Shown: piece after piece, positions 8,424 through 15,870 of the stretch
How the letters are laid out: every line of letters begins with the position of its first letter
Numbering within the stretch: position 1 is the stretch's first letter
Source: Arthrobacter sp. ISL-28
GTDB taxonomy: Bacteria; Actinomycetota; Actinomycetes; Actinomycetales; Micrococcaceae
Direction: 5' to 3'
Length of the DNA stretch: 41,870 nt
NCBI RefSeq assembly: GCF_018613875.1
Contig: NZ_JAGGPJ010000004.1
Coordinates: 1-41,870, forward strand
Made by a program: the position numbers and the translations under genes
Notes under the pieces: generated by a model
What the model saw: the letters and a program-made list of their open reading frames with translations, nothing else
Database searches by the model: none
Told to the model about the DNA's origin: nothing

Positions 8424-8873
8424 ATGCAGGCGCGGGAGACACGACCAATCGACGAACTCATTTTCGAGATATTCCGCGTCAACGCGCGCCTACTTTCGGC
8501 GGGTGATGAGGCGGTTAAGGACACGGGACTCACTAGCGCGCGTTGGCAGGTGCTCGGCGCGGTAGCACTCGCGCCGACCGCACCTACGGTGGCGGAAATC
8601 GCTCGCAACATGGGCTTGACGCGGCAGGCGGTCCAGCGACTAGCCAACGAGATGGTCGCCTCTAAACTGCTCGAGCTAAAGGCGAACCCACGTCACCAAC
8701 GCTCGCGTCTCATGATTCTCACGGCAGAGGGCCAGACCGCATACGACGAAGCCCTTCACCGATGGCGGCGCGACTGGACCGCAGCTATGGAAGAGATCCT
8801 AACTGAGTCAGAGATCACGGAGACGATGAGGCGACTACGCCGACTCCGTGGCCTGCTGCAAAGCAGAGACTAG
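8424..8873 (+). CDS. MarR-family transcriptional regulator
   Basis: This 149-residue protein has the MarR winged-helix layout: an N-terminal dimerisation helix, the SARWQVLGAVAL segment, HTH helix VAEIARNMGLTRQAVQRLAN and wing KANPRHQRSRLMILTAEG. MarR proteins bind short palindromes and are released by small phenolic or aromatic ligands. A TGACA-N6-TGTCA palindrome lies 120 nt downstream in front of the cupin operon and is a candidate site. Together with IclR and TetR it is one of three regulators in the island. Confidence 0.88.
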   Translation: MQARETRPIDELIFEIFRVNARLLSAGDEAVKDTGLTSARWQVLGAVALAPTAPTVAEIARNMGLTRQAVQRLANEMVASKLLELKANPRHQRSRLMILTAEGQTAYDEALHRWRRDWTAAMEEILTESEITETMRRLRRLRGLLQSRD

Positions 8874-8993
8874 GGTAACCGCAGCGCCTGATGGCGGCGA
8901 AAAGCCGCGCGGAACATGCGCTGCTCGTGAACTCGCACGCGACCAAAGCGAGACGGCACTCTGATATCAGAACCTTATGCATGACAAAGCTTA

Positions 8994-9009
8994 TGACAGT
9001 CTATTGTCA
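8994..9009. promoter_or_regulatory. Palindrome TGACA-N6-TGTCA upstream of the catabolic operon
   Basis: The sequence TGACAGTCTATTGTCA has perfect 5-bp arms and a 6-nt centre. A second ATGACA lies at 8981-8986. The spacing and position between the MarR gene and the first cupin gene suit a MarR-type operator overlapping the operon promoter. Assignment to MarR rather than IclR or TetR is inference. Confidence 0.45.
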
Positions 9010-9173
9010 AAGAGTCGGTGGTCCATGGAAACGTCTTCCCATCGTTTGAGGAGCGAAAAGTCGGCCATTTTCCTTGTCAGAGTGGATCCGGCAAGCTAGT
9101 GTTGTGTCTCACTCGACGACATAACATGTGTCATCTACCGAGACATGCGATTCTGAAATCAAAGGAGATCTGG

Positions 9174-9923
9174 GTGAGTCTGACAACCAATAAACACGAC
9201 ACCGTGATCCTGCCCCAGCTGTCCGAGGCTCGAGAGATACCGAGGCCTTCAGGGGCCCGAGAGCCCCTGAAGGTCAGCGTGTACGAGCGAGTGTCAAAGC
9301 AAGTGGCTCAGCTCGTTCCGATATTTCCTTACGACGACGCCGGGGCCATCGTCCCGTGTGCTGCAGTCATGTGGGGCGGGCCGGAACGCGAGCACGGGCA
9401 GTACTTCCACTGGAACACCGCCTCTGAGGTTGTCATCACATGGGGCTCGAACAACGCGATGCTGTCGACCGGTCAGATTATGGCTACGCAGAAGTACCAC
9501 GGGGTCAATTCATTCCTTAAAGACGAAAAGGATCCCGAAGCGTTTGTAATCGTCACCGTTACGCAGAGGCAGTCGACCGAGGAGGGCCAGAAGGAGGCCA
9601 TGGTCGCGAAGTGCCAGGAATGCAAGCAGGAGATGATCCGTCACGAGTACGATGCCGGTCCGTTCGGCGCGCCCGACTTTGATCCGGCACGCTTTGGACG
9701 CGAAGACGATTTCATACGGCAGTTCTCCACGCAGGCCGGATCTTCTGAGTTCGCTGCGATCCGCAATTCGGCCGAGGGCCGTGCCTGTCCAGGCTGCGGT
9801 TTTGAGAATGTGCCATTGCCCACCGAACCGTGGAATTGGACGCGCATGGTGAAGCAGACACGCATCGTGAACTCTGCATATCACGCGTTGACCGCGGCGG
9901 CCGAAGCCGAGCGAACCGCATGA
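9174..9923 (+). CDS. Cupin-fold protein with C-terminal CxxC pairs, 3-hydroxyanthranilate dioxygenase-like (large partner)
   Basis: The likely GTG start at 9174 follows AAAGGAGAT at good spacing, giving 249 residues; an upstream in-frame start at 9018 lacks this signal. The middle shows HGQYFHWNTASEVVITWG, which resembles the His...Glu metal-ligand stretch of 3-hydroxyanthranilate 3,4-dioxygenase (HxnpxxEwfy type). The C-terminal part has two Cys pairs, CQEC and CPGC (about 80 residues apart), as in the rubredoxin-like metal site of bacterial HAAO enzymes. The stop overlaps the next cupin gene as ATGA, suggesting a stoichiometric partner. It is probably a non-haem iron ring-cleavage enzyme or subunit. 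Sequence similarity is weak, so the family call is tentative. Confidence 0.6.
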   Translation: MSLTTNKHDTVILPQLSEAREIPRPSGAREPLKVSVYERVSKQVAQLVPIFPYDDAGAIVPCAAVMWGGPEREHGQYFHWNTASEVVITWGSNNAMLSTGQIMATQKYHGVNSFLKDEKDPEAFVIVTVTQRQSTEEGQKEAMVAKCQECKQEMIRHEYDAGPFGAPDFDPARFGREDDFIRQFSTQAGSSEFAAIRNSAEGRACPGCGFENVPLPTEPWNWTRMVKQTRIVNSAYHALTAAAEAERTA

Positions 9924-10441
9924 TACGTCGTCGCGCCATTCCCGCCTTCAAGGCGGCAGCTGAGATCGGCAGTTTTGAGGACGTCGCGCTCATCCCGGAA
10001 GACGTTGATCCGCAGGTGGAGCTATCCCGAAACACGATCCCGCAGCCGTTCTGCCTCATTATCGATGAGGACACAGTTCTGGCTCAGATGTCGGGACGTG
10101 CCCGTGTCGAAATGAAATACAGCACGGTGAACAGCTTCCGGACCCAGACCGGAGACAACATCTACGTTCCCGCCGGCACTCCGCATCGAATCGTACCGGT
10201 CGAGGAGTCAGTCTTCGTGCGGTACACCTCGAACGAACCGGTACGTCGCGGGGCAGCGTTCTTCTGCGAGCAGTGCGGCAACGAAAGCTATCGGCTCGAG
10301 TGGATTCACGAGGGAGCCGTAACTCCACGTCTTGTCTATGCGGCGGCGATCCGCGAGTTCAACGACACGGATCGTCTGTGCAGTTCCTGCGGCACCCTCG
10401 CAGATGCCATCTCACTTGAGTCGCTTGGATGGGCCGGCTGA
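9920..10441 (+). CDS. Cupin-fold protein with C-terminal CxxC pairs, 3-hydroxyanthranilate dioxygenase-like (small partner)
   Basis: This 173-residue protein has a cupin motif 2, GDNIYVPAGTPHRIVP, and a C-terminal four-cysteine site formed by CEQCG and CSSCG, as in bacterial 3-hydroxyanthranilate dioxygenases. The usual motif 1 His and Glu are not evident in the matching region (VELSRNTIPQPFCLI), so metal binding may be incomplete. ATG 9920 overlaps the previous stop, so the two cupin proteins are translationally coupled and may form a heteromer. The partner carries the HxxxxxE-like stretch that this one lacks. The likely role is aromatic ring opening; the substrate is unknown. Confidence 0.65.
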   Translation: MIRRRAIPAFKAAAEIGSFEDVALIPEDVDPQVELSRNTIPQPFCLIIDEDTVLAQMSGRARVEMKYSTVNSFRTQTGDNIYVPAGTPHRIVPVEESVFVRYTSNEPVRRGAAFFCEQCGNESYRLEWIHEGAVTPRLVYAAAIREFNDTDRLCSSCGTLADAISLESLGWAG

Positions 10442-10511
10442 CTCCTGCCCAACTACCGCCTCCAAACCGCCTTCAAACCGCTTCCATGCACCTGATCGAA
10501 GGAGATCACAC

Positions 10512-10778
10512 ATGTCGCTCTACCTCAGCATTCACCGCTCACCCGGACTGTCCGAAGAGGAGATCCAGGGATACATCCCGGACGTCAAAGCAGGTGTCTA
10601 TGCGGAGTTCCGCAACCTGTACGTCAACCTCGACGAGGGATATATCGTCACGGTGTACGAGGGGGAAAGCGAGCAAGGTATTCAGTCGGAATTCGAACGC
10701 ATCGGGTGGCCGGTGGAAACTGTGACCGAAATTCAGTTCGCCCTCGACCGCGCCGGCCTAGACGGCATGCCGTCGTGA
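10512..10778 (+). CDS. Small protein, DUF4242-like ferredoxin-fold
   Basis: This 88-residue soluble protein opens SLYLSIHRSPGLSEEEI and contains IVTVYEGESEQGIQSEF, similar in layout to the DUF4242 (small alpha-beta) family. A GAAGGAGAT Shine-Dalgarno lies 7 nt before the ATG. Its stop overlaps the next gene as GTGA. The role is not known. Its place between the cupin pair and the binding-protein-like gene suggests an accessory function in the pathway. Confidence 0.6.
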   Translation: MSLYLSIHRSPGLSEEEIQGYIPDVKAGVYAEFRNLYVNLDEGYIVTVYEGESEQGIQSEFERIGWPVETVTEIQFALDRAGLDGMPS

Positions 10779-11797
10779 CCCGAGTCCTAAACGCGGTTGC
10801 CTCCGGTTCAGCGCCATTCATCAATCGGCCCCTGAATCTGCGGTTCCGGGGGGACTGGGGCCAGGCGAACATGACGAGGATCTGTGGATGGCTGTCCCAG
10901 GAAATCGGAGACCGGTCACATCAAGACTCGAAGTTGTCAATTTGGTGCGGTCGTGGCGGACTTGACCAGGTCGCCGCACTCGATGATGATGAGGCCGACA
11001 TCGCCGTCATCACTCCGGCGGCGATCGCCGCACTGGCCCGTGATGGTTCCCCGGTCCTGGGAACCCCGGCGCACGGCGAACTTCGTGCCCTCGGCACGCT
11101 CGGTCACGATGATCGACTCGTGATCGCGGTCGACGCGTCGTTGCCGGTTCACACGGCCTCTGATTTGCTCCATGTAGCTGACAGGCTGGTCATCGCAACG
11201 TCGCCAAACGATGGCGTCAATGTGATCGGCTTGATTGCGCATCTAGGTCTCGAGCTCGCGGGTGCCTCCGTGCCTGCGCTAGTTAGTCGCGGGGCACGCA
11301 TGCTCGAATGGGAGAGACCGTTCCCCGCTCTGCACGCGTTCGAATCCGGTGAGGCCAACGTCGTCATCCAGGAGGCGGTCATGACGCCGTCGTGGCAGCG
11401 CATCGCGTCTCGACGACATGTCCGGTATATCCCATGGGGCGATCAAGTTCTTGCCGGGCTTTCACGTCTCGGCTGGCCAGCTGGTGAGCTGCCTGTTGGG
11501 TATCTTCCGGAACAGGACCAGCCAATTCGGACGATTGACTTCTCGGACTTCCAGGTCATCTGCCGAGAGGACCTCCCCGAGGATGTGGCCTACCTCGCTG
11601 CGTGGTGCATGGTCATGACGCGGCTGGCCTTAGAAGTGCAGTACCGCTCGTTCCCGCGGGACCGGACTCCGCTGACGTATCCGATTGACCCTAGGGCGCT
11701 CAGGGACACGAGTATTCCGTTGCATCCTGGCGCCCTGCGTGCCTACGAGGACCTGGCGGAACAAGCGCCGCTCACCGAAGGATTGATGTGGAAATGA
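10775..11797 (+). CDS. Periplasmic-binding-protein-fold (TAXI-like) protein without signal peptide
   Basis: This 340-residue protein starts at a GTG overlapping the previous stop. Segments such as LDDDEADIAVITPAAIAAL and LVIAVDASLPVHTASDLL resemble TAXI-type or NMT1/THI5-like solute-binding proteins. The N-terminus (TRVLNAVASGSAPFINRP) has no hydrophobic signal or lipobox, and no permease genes lie nearby, so the protein should be cytoplasmic. Some enzymes share this fold, for example 4,5-dihydroxyphthalate decarboxylase. A catalytic role in the pathway, such as a decarboxylase, is therefore as likely as ligand binding. It is coupled to the downstream ferredoxin reductase gene. Confidence 0.6.
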   Translation: MTRVLNAVASGSAPFINRPLNLRFRGDWGQANMTRICGWLSQEIGDRSHQDSKLSIWCGRGGLDQVAALDDDEADIAVITPAAIAALARDGSPVLGTPAHGELRALGTLGHDDRLVIAVDASLPVHTASDLLHVADRLVIATSPNDGVNVIGLIAHLGLELAGASVPALVSRGARMLEWERPFPALHAFESGEANVVIQEAVMTPSWQRIASRRHVRYIPWGDQVLAGLSRLGWPAGELPVGYLPEQDQPIRTIDFSDFQVICREDLPEDVAYLAAWCMVMTRLALEVQYRSFPRDRTPLTYPIDPRALRDTSIPLHPGALRAYEDLAEQAPLTEGLMWK

Positions 11798-12798
11798 TCG
11801 ACCTGAAAACGGATCTGCTCATCGTTGGTGCCGGACCCACGGGTCTTTTCGCAACCTACTATGCGGGTATGCGCGGTCTGAGCGTGACCCTCGTCGACAG
11901 CCTTCCGCAGCTGGGCGGCCAGACCGGGGCGCTGTATCCGGAGAAGTACATTTACGACGTTGCCGGCTTCCCTGCTGTCAAGGGACGCGATCTGATCGTA
12001 GGACTGGTCGAACAGGCCAAGTCGGCAGCGCCTGCGATTCTGCTCGGTGAAGAGTGCGTGACGCTCGAGGACAACGGGGACGGCCTTCGGGTGACTACCT
12101 CAATGGGGACTGTCATCAACTGCGGTGCCCTGCTTGTGACCGCAGGAATCGGGCGTTTCACGCCGCGCCCGATTCCAGTGGTGGACGCCTTCACCGGGGC
12201 GGGAGTCGATGTCATCGTCCGGCCGCCGGAGGCATACGAAGCGGCCGACGTCATCGTGGTCGGCGGCGGCGACAGCGCACTCGATTGGGCGGTAGCGCTG
12301 GAAGCGCATGCGCGTTCGGTGACCGTGGTCCACCGCCGGAGCCGGTTCACTGCGCTCGACAGCACAATCACTGAACTGATGAGGACGTCGGCATCGGTTC
12401 ATATGGACTCCGAAATAGCGGCGCTCCATGGAGCAGAGGCCGTCGAAGCGGTCACGATTAGGAACACCAAGACGGGCGACCACACGATGGTTGACGCCTC
12501 CGTTGTGATACCCGCGTCGGGCCATATTGCGTCCCTTGGGCCACTTATGGAGTGGGGCCTTGAATTACAGAGTCGTCAGATCGTCGTCGCTACCGACATG
12601 TCGACGAGCCGACCTCGCGTGTACTCGGCAGGAGATATCACGACCTATTCGGGCAAAGTCCGTCTCATGGTGGTCGGATTCGGCGAGGCTGCCACAGCTG
12701 TCAACAACATCGCTGCGCTGCTCCGCCCTGGGGAGGATGTCTTCCCGGGGCATTCATCAGAGAAGATCCACGCGATGGTGGGCGGAAAGGAAGACTGA
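11794..12798 (+). CDS. Ferredoxin-NADP+ reductase, thioredoxin-reductase-like type
   Basis: This is a flavoprotein of about 334 residues. The FAD motif GAGPTGLFATYYAGMRG is near the N-terminus, followed by LPQLGGQTGALYPEK, a hallmark of bacterial type 2 ferredoxin/flavodoxin NADP reductases. The NADP motif is VVGGGDSALDWAVAL, and the C-terminal FAD segment is VYSAGDIT. ATG 11794 overlaps the previous stop; GTG 11788 is an alternative with closer AAGGA. The next gene is a ferredoxin, so the pair forms an electron chain NADPH to FAD to Fe-S. The terminal acceptor is not obvious in the island. Confidence 0.9.
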   Translation: MIDLKTDLLIVGAGPTGLFATYYAGMRGLSVTLVDSLPQLGGQTGALYPEKYIYDVAGFPAVKGRDLIVGLVEQAKSAAPAILLGEECVTLEDNGDGLRVTTSMGTVINCGALLVTAGIGRFTPRPIPVVDAFTGAGVDVIVRPPEAYEAADVIVVGGGDSALDWAVALEAHARSVTVVHRRSRFTALDSTITELMRTSASVHMDSEIAALHGAEAVEAVTIRNTKTGDHTMVDASVVIPASGHIASLGPLMEWGLELQSRQIVVATDMSTSRPRVYSAGDITTYSGKVRLMVVGFGEAATAVNNIAALLRPGEDVFPGHSSEKIHAMVGGKED

Positions 12799-13139
12799 TG
12801 GCTTACGTAATCGGCAGTGAATGCATTGGCGAACTCGACAGCTCCTGCGTGGATGTGTGTCCGGTGGACTGCATCTATGAAGGACTGGAGAAGCGCTACA
12901 TCAATCCGAACGAATGTATCGAGTGCGGGGCGTGCATGTCGGCCTGCCCTGTATCTGCGATCCGCGGCGGGCTGAACGACCTCCCGGATCCGGTGTGGAT
13001 GAAGGACAACACTGATTTCTTCGCCGAGCCCCTGCCTGGGCGGGATGCCCCGCTCGGCGACCCGGGGGGAGCGACCACCGTCGGTCCGGTCGGGGTGGAC
13101 ACTCCCCTCGCCACCAACGTGGCCAGGGAGCGGTCATGA
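12798..13139 (+). CDS. Ferredoxin, 7Fe/8Fe FdxA-like
   Basis: This 113-residue ferredoxin starts within TGATG of the reductase stop. The first cluster region reads SCVDVCPVDCIYEG and the second reads ECIECGACMSACPVSAI, giving the 3Fe-4S plus 4Fe-4S pattern of actinobacterial FdxA proteins. An extra about 40-residue tail rich in Pro, Gly and Asp follows. It is presumably reduced by the upstream reductase. In related clusters such ferredoxins feed P450s or Rieske oxygenases, but none is present here. Confidence 0.93.
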   Translation: MAYVIGSECIGELDSSCVDVCPVDCIYEGLEKRYINPNECIECGACMSACPVSAIRGGLNDLPDPVWMKDNTDFFAEPLPGRDAPLGDPGGATTVGPVGVDTPLATNVARERS

Positions 13140-13840
13140 CCGGACAGCCGAGCGCCGATGTCGTCGACGCCAGTCTCGCTCTTAGCGCCGCGGGACTCGG
13201 AGACATGGTCTGGGGCCATGCCTCCGTCCGCGACCCGGGCGGACGCGGCGTCTGGATGAAGTCGGCGGGCTGGGGGTTCGAGGAGATCGACGAGCCACGG
13301 GTCATTCTGGTCAGGTCCGATGGCGAGGTCCTTGAAGGAGACGAGCCACGACACCTTGAGTACCCGATACACACCGAAATCATCCTAGCCCGCCCCGATG
13401 TCGGAGCAGTCGTCCATACCCACGCTCCGGCACTCAGCGCATTCTCCTCGCTCGACGTCCCGCTCCAGCCGATCTCCCACGACGCAGTCCCGTTTGCCTC
13501 ACCCCAGATTCCGAGATTCAGCGCTACTGGAGCGCTAATCGCCTCGGCGGATTTAGGTCGGGCCGTGGCGGCTGAGTTAGGCGATGCGCGCGGGATCCTC
13601 CTACCCAAACACGGGGCGGTGACGGTGGGGCCTGACATCGGATCAGCGGTTATGTATGCGGTGCTTCTCGAGCGTGCCTGCCGCACGGCTCTGAATGCCA
13701 TCGCTGCCGGTGGTCCCAGGCTGTGGTCCGACGATACCGAGACCGAGTTTAAGCGCGAGCAGATCTGGAATTCCCGCCAGTTGGATGCAGGTTGGCGCTA
13801 TCTTGTTCGGAAGGGCCGCCGTGAGCACAACCGGGAGTAG
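13136..13840 (+). CDS. Class II aldolase/adducin-family protein, possible aromatic-acid decarboxylase
   Basis: This 234-residue protein begins at an ATGA overlap with the ferredoxin gene. Family motifs are WGHASVRDPGG, WMKSAGWGFEEI, VVHTHAPALSAF (zinc-binding histidines) and LPKHGAVTVG. Within aromatic catabolic clusters this superfamily includes the 3,4-dihydroxyphthalate decarboxylases of Arthrobacter and Rhodococcus, and the WMKSAGWGF form fits that branch better than sugar-phosphate aldolases. The likely role is C-C cleavage or decarboxylation of a hydroxylated aromatic acid or ring-opened product. Its end overlaps the next gene by 20 nt. Confidence 0.8.
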   Translation: MTGQPSADVVDASLALSAAGLGDMVWGHASVRDPGGRGVWMKSAGWGFEEIDEPRVILVRSDGEVLEGDEPRHLEYPIHTEIILARPDVGAVVHTHAPALSAFSSLDVPLQPISHDAVPFASPQIPRFSATGALIASADLGRAVAAELGDARGILLPKHGAVTVGPDIGSAVMYAVLLERACRTALNAIAAGGPRLWSDDTETEFKREQIWNSRQLDAGWRYLVRKGRREHNRE

Positions 13841-14555
13841 CCCTCGGGGCCTACAAGACCACAAATCTGATCGTGTTCCGCGTTGGCTCAATCAACGCTC
13901 CTCCAGTTTCCTTTCCTCCGTCGAGGTCCTCTGGGAGATCGACTTCCACCACGAGTCGTCTCTTCCCGACCTGACGATCGGGCAGGTGATCACCCATGTG
14001 GCTCGGTGTGCGGATGACTACGCTGACATCCTGCACGAGTTCCGCACCGGTGGTATTCCTCCGGTTGACGAGCTACGTCGTTGGCCCGAGGATCCGGGCG
14101 GGCACCGTCCTGGCGCTGTTGTGATCGATGACATCACAACAGCACTGAGCCGGCTACGCGACGAAACTGCTGCGTTTGTTTGCACTGATCGGGGACGTGC
14201 GCCGGGAATTGACAGAGTCCTGTGGGACGCGCTCGTGGAGATCATCGTCCATGACCTCGACATGCGGGTAGCCGAGGAGCTTGATGGTGAGACCGTTGCA
14301 GGGATTCTTGTCGAAGTCGTCACCGAACTTGCCGAAGTGCCGGACTGGCCCCGCACGCGGTTGTGCTCGGACGGCAGTCTCGAGGTCTTCCATGCAATTG
14401 GCGAGGTCGCGATAGTACAAGGCTCTCCGCGTGACCTGCTGGCCTGGCTCACGGGCCGGCCTCTCGCGGGTGCGGTGACGGCGGCGGACGGCGGCGGGGT
14501 CCCTACCCTTCCAGCGTGGAGATGCCATCGTGAGTTTGAGAAAGCCGGAGGATAG
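13821..14555 (+). CDS. Maleylpyruvate isomerase-family protein (mycothiol-dependent MDMPI N-terminal domain)
   Basis: GTG 13821 is preceded by GGAAGGG and overlaps the aldolase gene; the product is 244 residues. The N-terminal half fits the DinB-like MDMPI domain: helix bundle with the LTIGQVITHVARCADDYAD metal-ligand segment and later EIIVHDLDMR. The C-terminal half resembles the SCP-like part seen in TIGR03083 proteins (CSDGSLEVF, RDLLAWLTGR). In gentisate pathways these enzymes convert maleylpyruvate to fumarylpyruvate using mycothiol. Together with the fumarylacetoacetate-hydrolase-family gene it implies a cis-trans isomerisation and hydrolysis of a ring-opened acid. Confidence 0.78.
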   Translation: MSTTGSSPRGLQDHKSDRVPRWLNQRSSSFLSSVEVLWEIDFHHESSLPDLTIGQVITHVARCADDYADILHEFRTGGIPPVDELRRWPEDPGGHRPGAVVIDDITTALSRLRDETAAFVCTDRGRAPGIDRVLWDALVEIIVHDLDMRVAEELDGETVAGILVEVVTELAEVPDWPRTRLCSDGSLEVFHAIGEVAIVQGSPRDLLAWLTGRPLAGAVTAADGGGVPTLPAWRCHREFEKAGG

Positions 14556-14557
14556 CC

Positions 14558-15193
14558 TTGTTGATTACACATCTTGGCCATGCTTGTGTCCTCGTCGAGG
14601 TCGACGGAGTACGAGCACTGATCGATCCCGGAGGGTACTCAACCGGCTTCGACGATCTCCTCGACCTGGACTTGATCCTCATCACCCATGAGCATGCGGA
14701 CCACTTTGCAATGGACAGGCTCGCCACCGTCCTTGAGCGCAATGGCGGAGTGACGATCATCTCAAACGCGGCGGTCGCGGCCAAACTTCCCGAGGAAGCT
14801 AACGTCTTGGTCATCGAGCCGGGGGAGACCCGAAACGTCGGCGGACTGTCGATTGAGGCGACCGGAGCCGAGCACGCCGTTATTCACCCCCTCGTTCCGA
14901 ACGTCGCCAGCACGGGGTTCGTGCTCGGCGGTCGGATCTGGCACCCGGGCGACTCATTCGCTCACGATGCCCGTCAGGTCGACGTCCTTCTGCTTCCCGT
15001 GGGCGGGCCCTGGATGCGTCTTCAAGAGGCCATTGACTTTGAGCGTTCCGTGTCGCCCCGTGTCGCGATACCCATACACGAGGCCGGTCTGTCTCACCTG
15101 CATCAGGCACTGCACTACCAATTGCTGACCGCACTCGCTCCGGAGGGCACCTCTTTTGTCCCCCTGGAGCGGGGAACCGCCACAAATATCTGA
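14558..15193 (+). CDS. MBL-fold metal-dependent hydrolase
   Basis: This 211-residue protein starts at TTG 14558 with GGAGGA 5-6 nt upstream; no better start exists. It opens LITHLGHACVLVEVDGVRA, and the metal-binding signature is ITHEHADHFAMDRL (HxHxDH). Further histidines lie in HAVIHP and HPGDSF. The length and layout match UPF0173-like metallo-hydrolases with broad roles (lactonase, thioesterase, phosphodiesterase). In this operon a lactone or enol-lactone hydrolysis step is plausible but not shown. Confidence 0.85.
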   Translation: MLITHLGHACVLVEVDGVRALIDPGGYSTGFDDLLDLDLILITHEHADHFAMDRLATVLERNGGVTIISNAAVAAKLPEEANVLVIEPGETRNVGGLSIEATGAEHAVIHPLVPNVASTGFVLGGRIWHPGDSFAHDARQVDVLLLPVGGPWMRLQEAIDFERSVSPRVAIPIHEAGLSHLHQALHYQLLTALAPEGTSFVPLERGTATNI

Positions 15194-15232
15194 GCTTATC
15201 TAGCTCATAGTCCCCACACTTCAGGAGAGAAC

Positions 15233-15838
15233 ATGCCATCCCAGCGCCGAGTACGCCCGATCTCCCGGCCGGTCTTTCACCACACCACGTTCGCCACGAG
15301 GAAGCTCGACGAAATGGTGGCGTTCTACGAGGCCGTCGCCGGCCTTGAGCCCGTGTACTACTCGCCAGAGGGAGCGTGGCTGACCAATGACGCAGCGAAC
15401 CACCGCATTGCACTTCTCGCCCTACCGGGACTGAAAGCGCCGGTGGACAAGGGCCATACCGCGGGCCTACATCACACCGCCTTCGAATACGCGGACTTCG
15501 ACCAGTGGCTCGACAATTACGAGCGACTGCACGCGGTTGGGGTCGACCCTTTCCTGAACCTCGACCACGGCATGACGATCTCGATGTACTACCAAGACCC
15601 GGAAGGCAACGGCGTCGAGATCCAGGTTGACGCTTTTGGAAGCTGGTCGAAATCAAAAGAGTGGATGTGGGCGTCGCAGGAGTTCGCTGCGAACCCGATC
15701 GGCGCTCACTTCGACCCGGAGAAGCTAGTCGCCGCCCGCAACGAGGGTCTTGATGCTCAAGAAATCCATCGACGAACGCGCACAGGCCAATACGCACCCG
15801 CAGTCGCCCCTGAGGTATACCTGCCCGAACTCTGGTAA
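15233..15838 (+). CDS. VOC-family (glyoxalase/extradiol dioxygenase-like) protein
   Basis: This 201-residue protein has an AGGAGA Shine-Dalgarno. The paired beta-alpha-beta modules show FHHTTFATRKLDEMVAFYEA, then LHHTAFEYADFDQW and YYQDPEGNGVEIQVD. The histidines after PVF and GL and the glutamate in VEIQ form the usual His-His-Glu metal site. It is similar to single-domain catechol 2,3-dioxygenase-like proteins, but it could also be an isomerase. It is the first gene after a 39-nt gap, so it may have its own initiation within the operon. Confidence 0.85.
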   Translation: MPSQRRVRPISRPVFHHTTFATRKLDEMVAFYEAVAGLEPVYYSPEGAWLTNDAANHRIALLALPGLKAPVDKGHTAGLHHTAFEYADFDQWLDNYERLHAVGVDPFLNLDHGMTISMYYQDPEGNGVEIQVDAFGSWSKSKEWMWASQEFAANPIGAHFDPEKLVAARNEGLDAQEIHRRTRTGQYAPAVAPEVYLPELW

Positions 15839-15870
15839 CTGAGCAGACGAGACAAAGGAAAACGAGAAAT

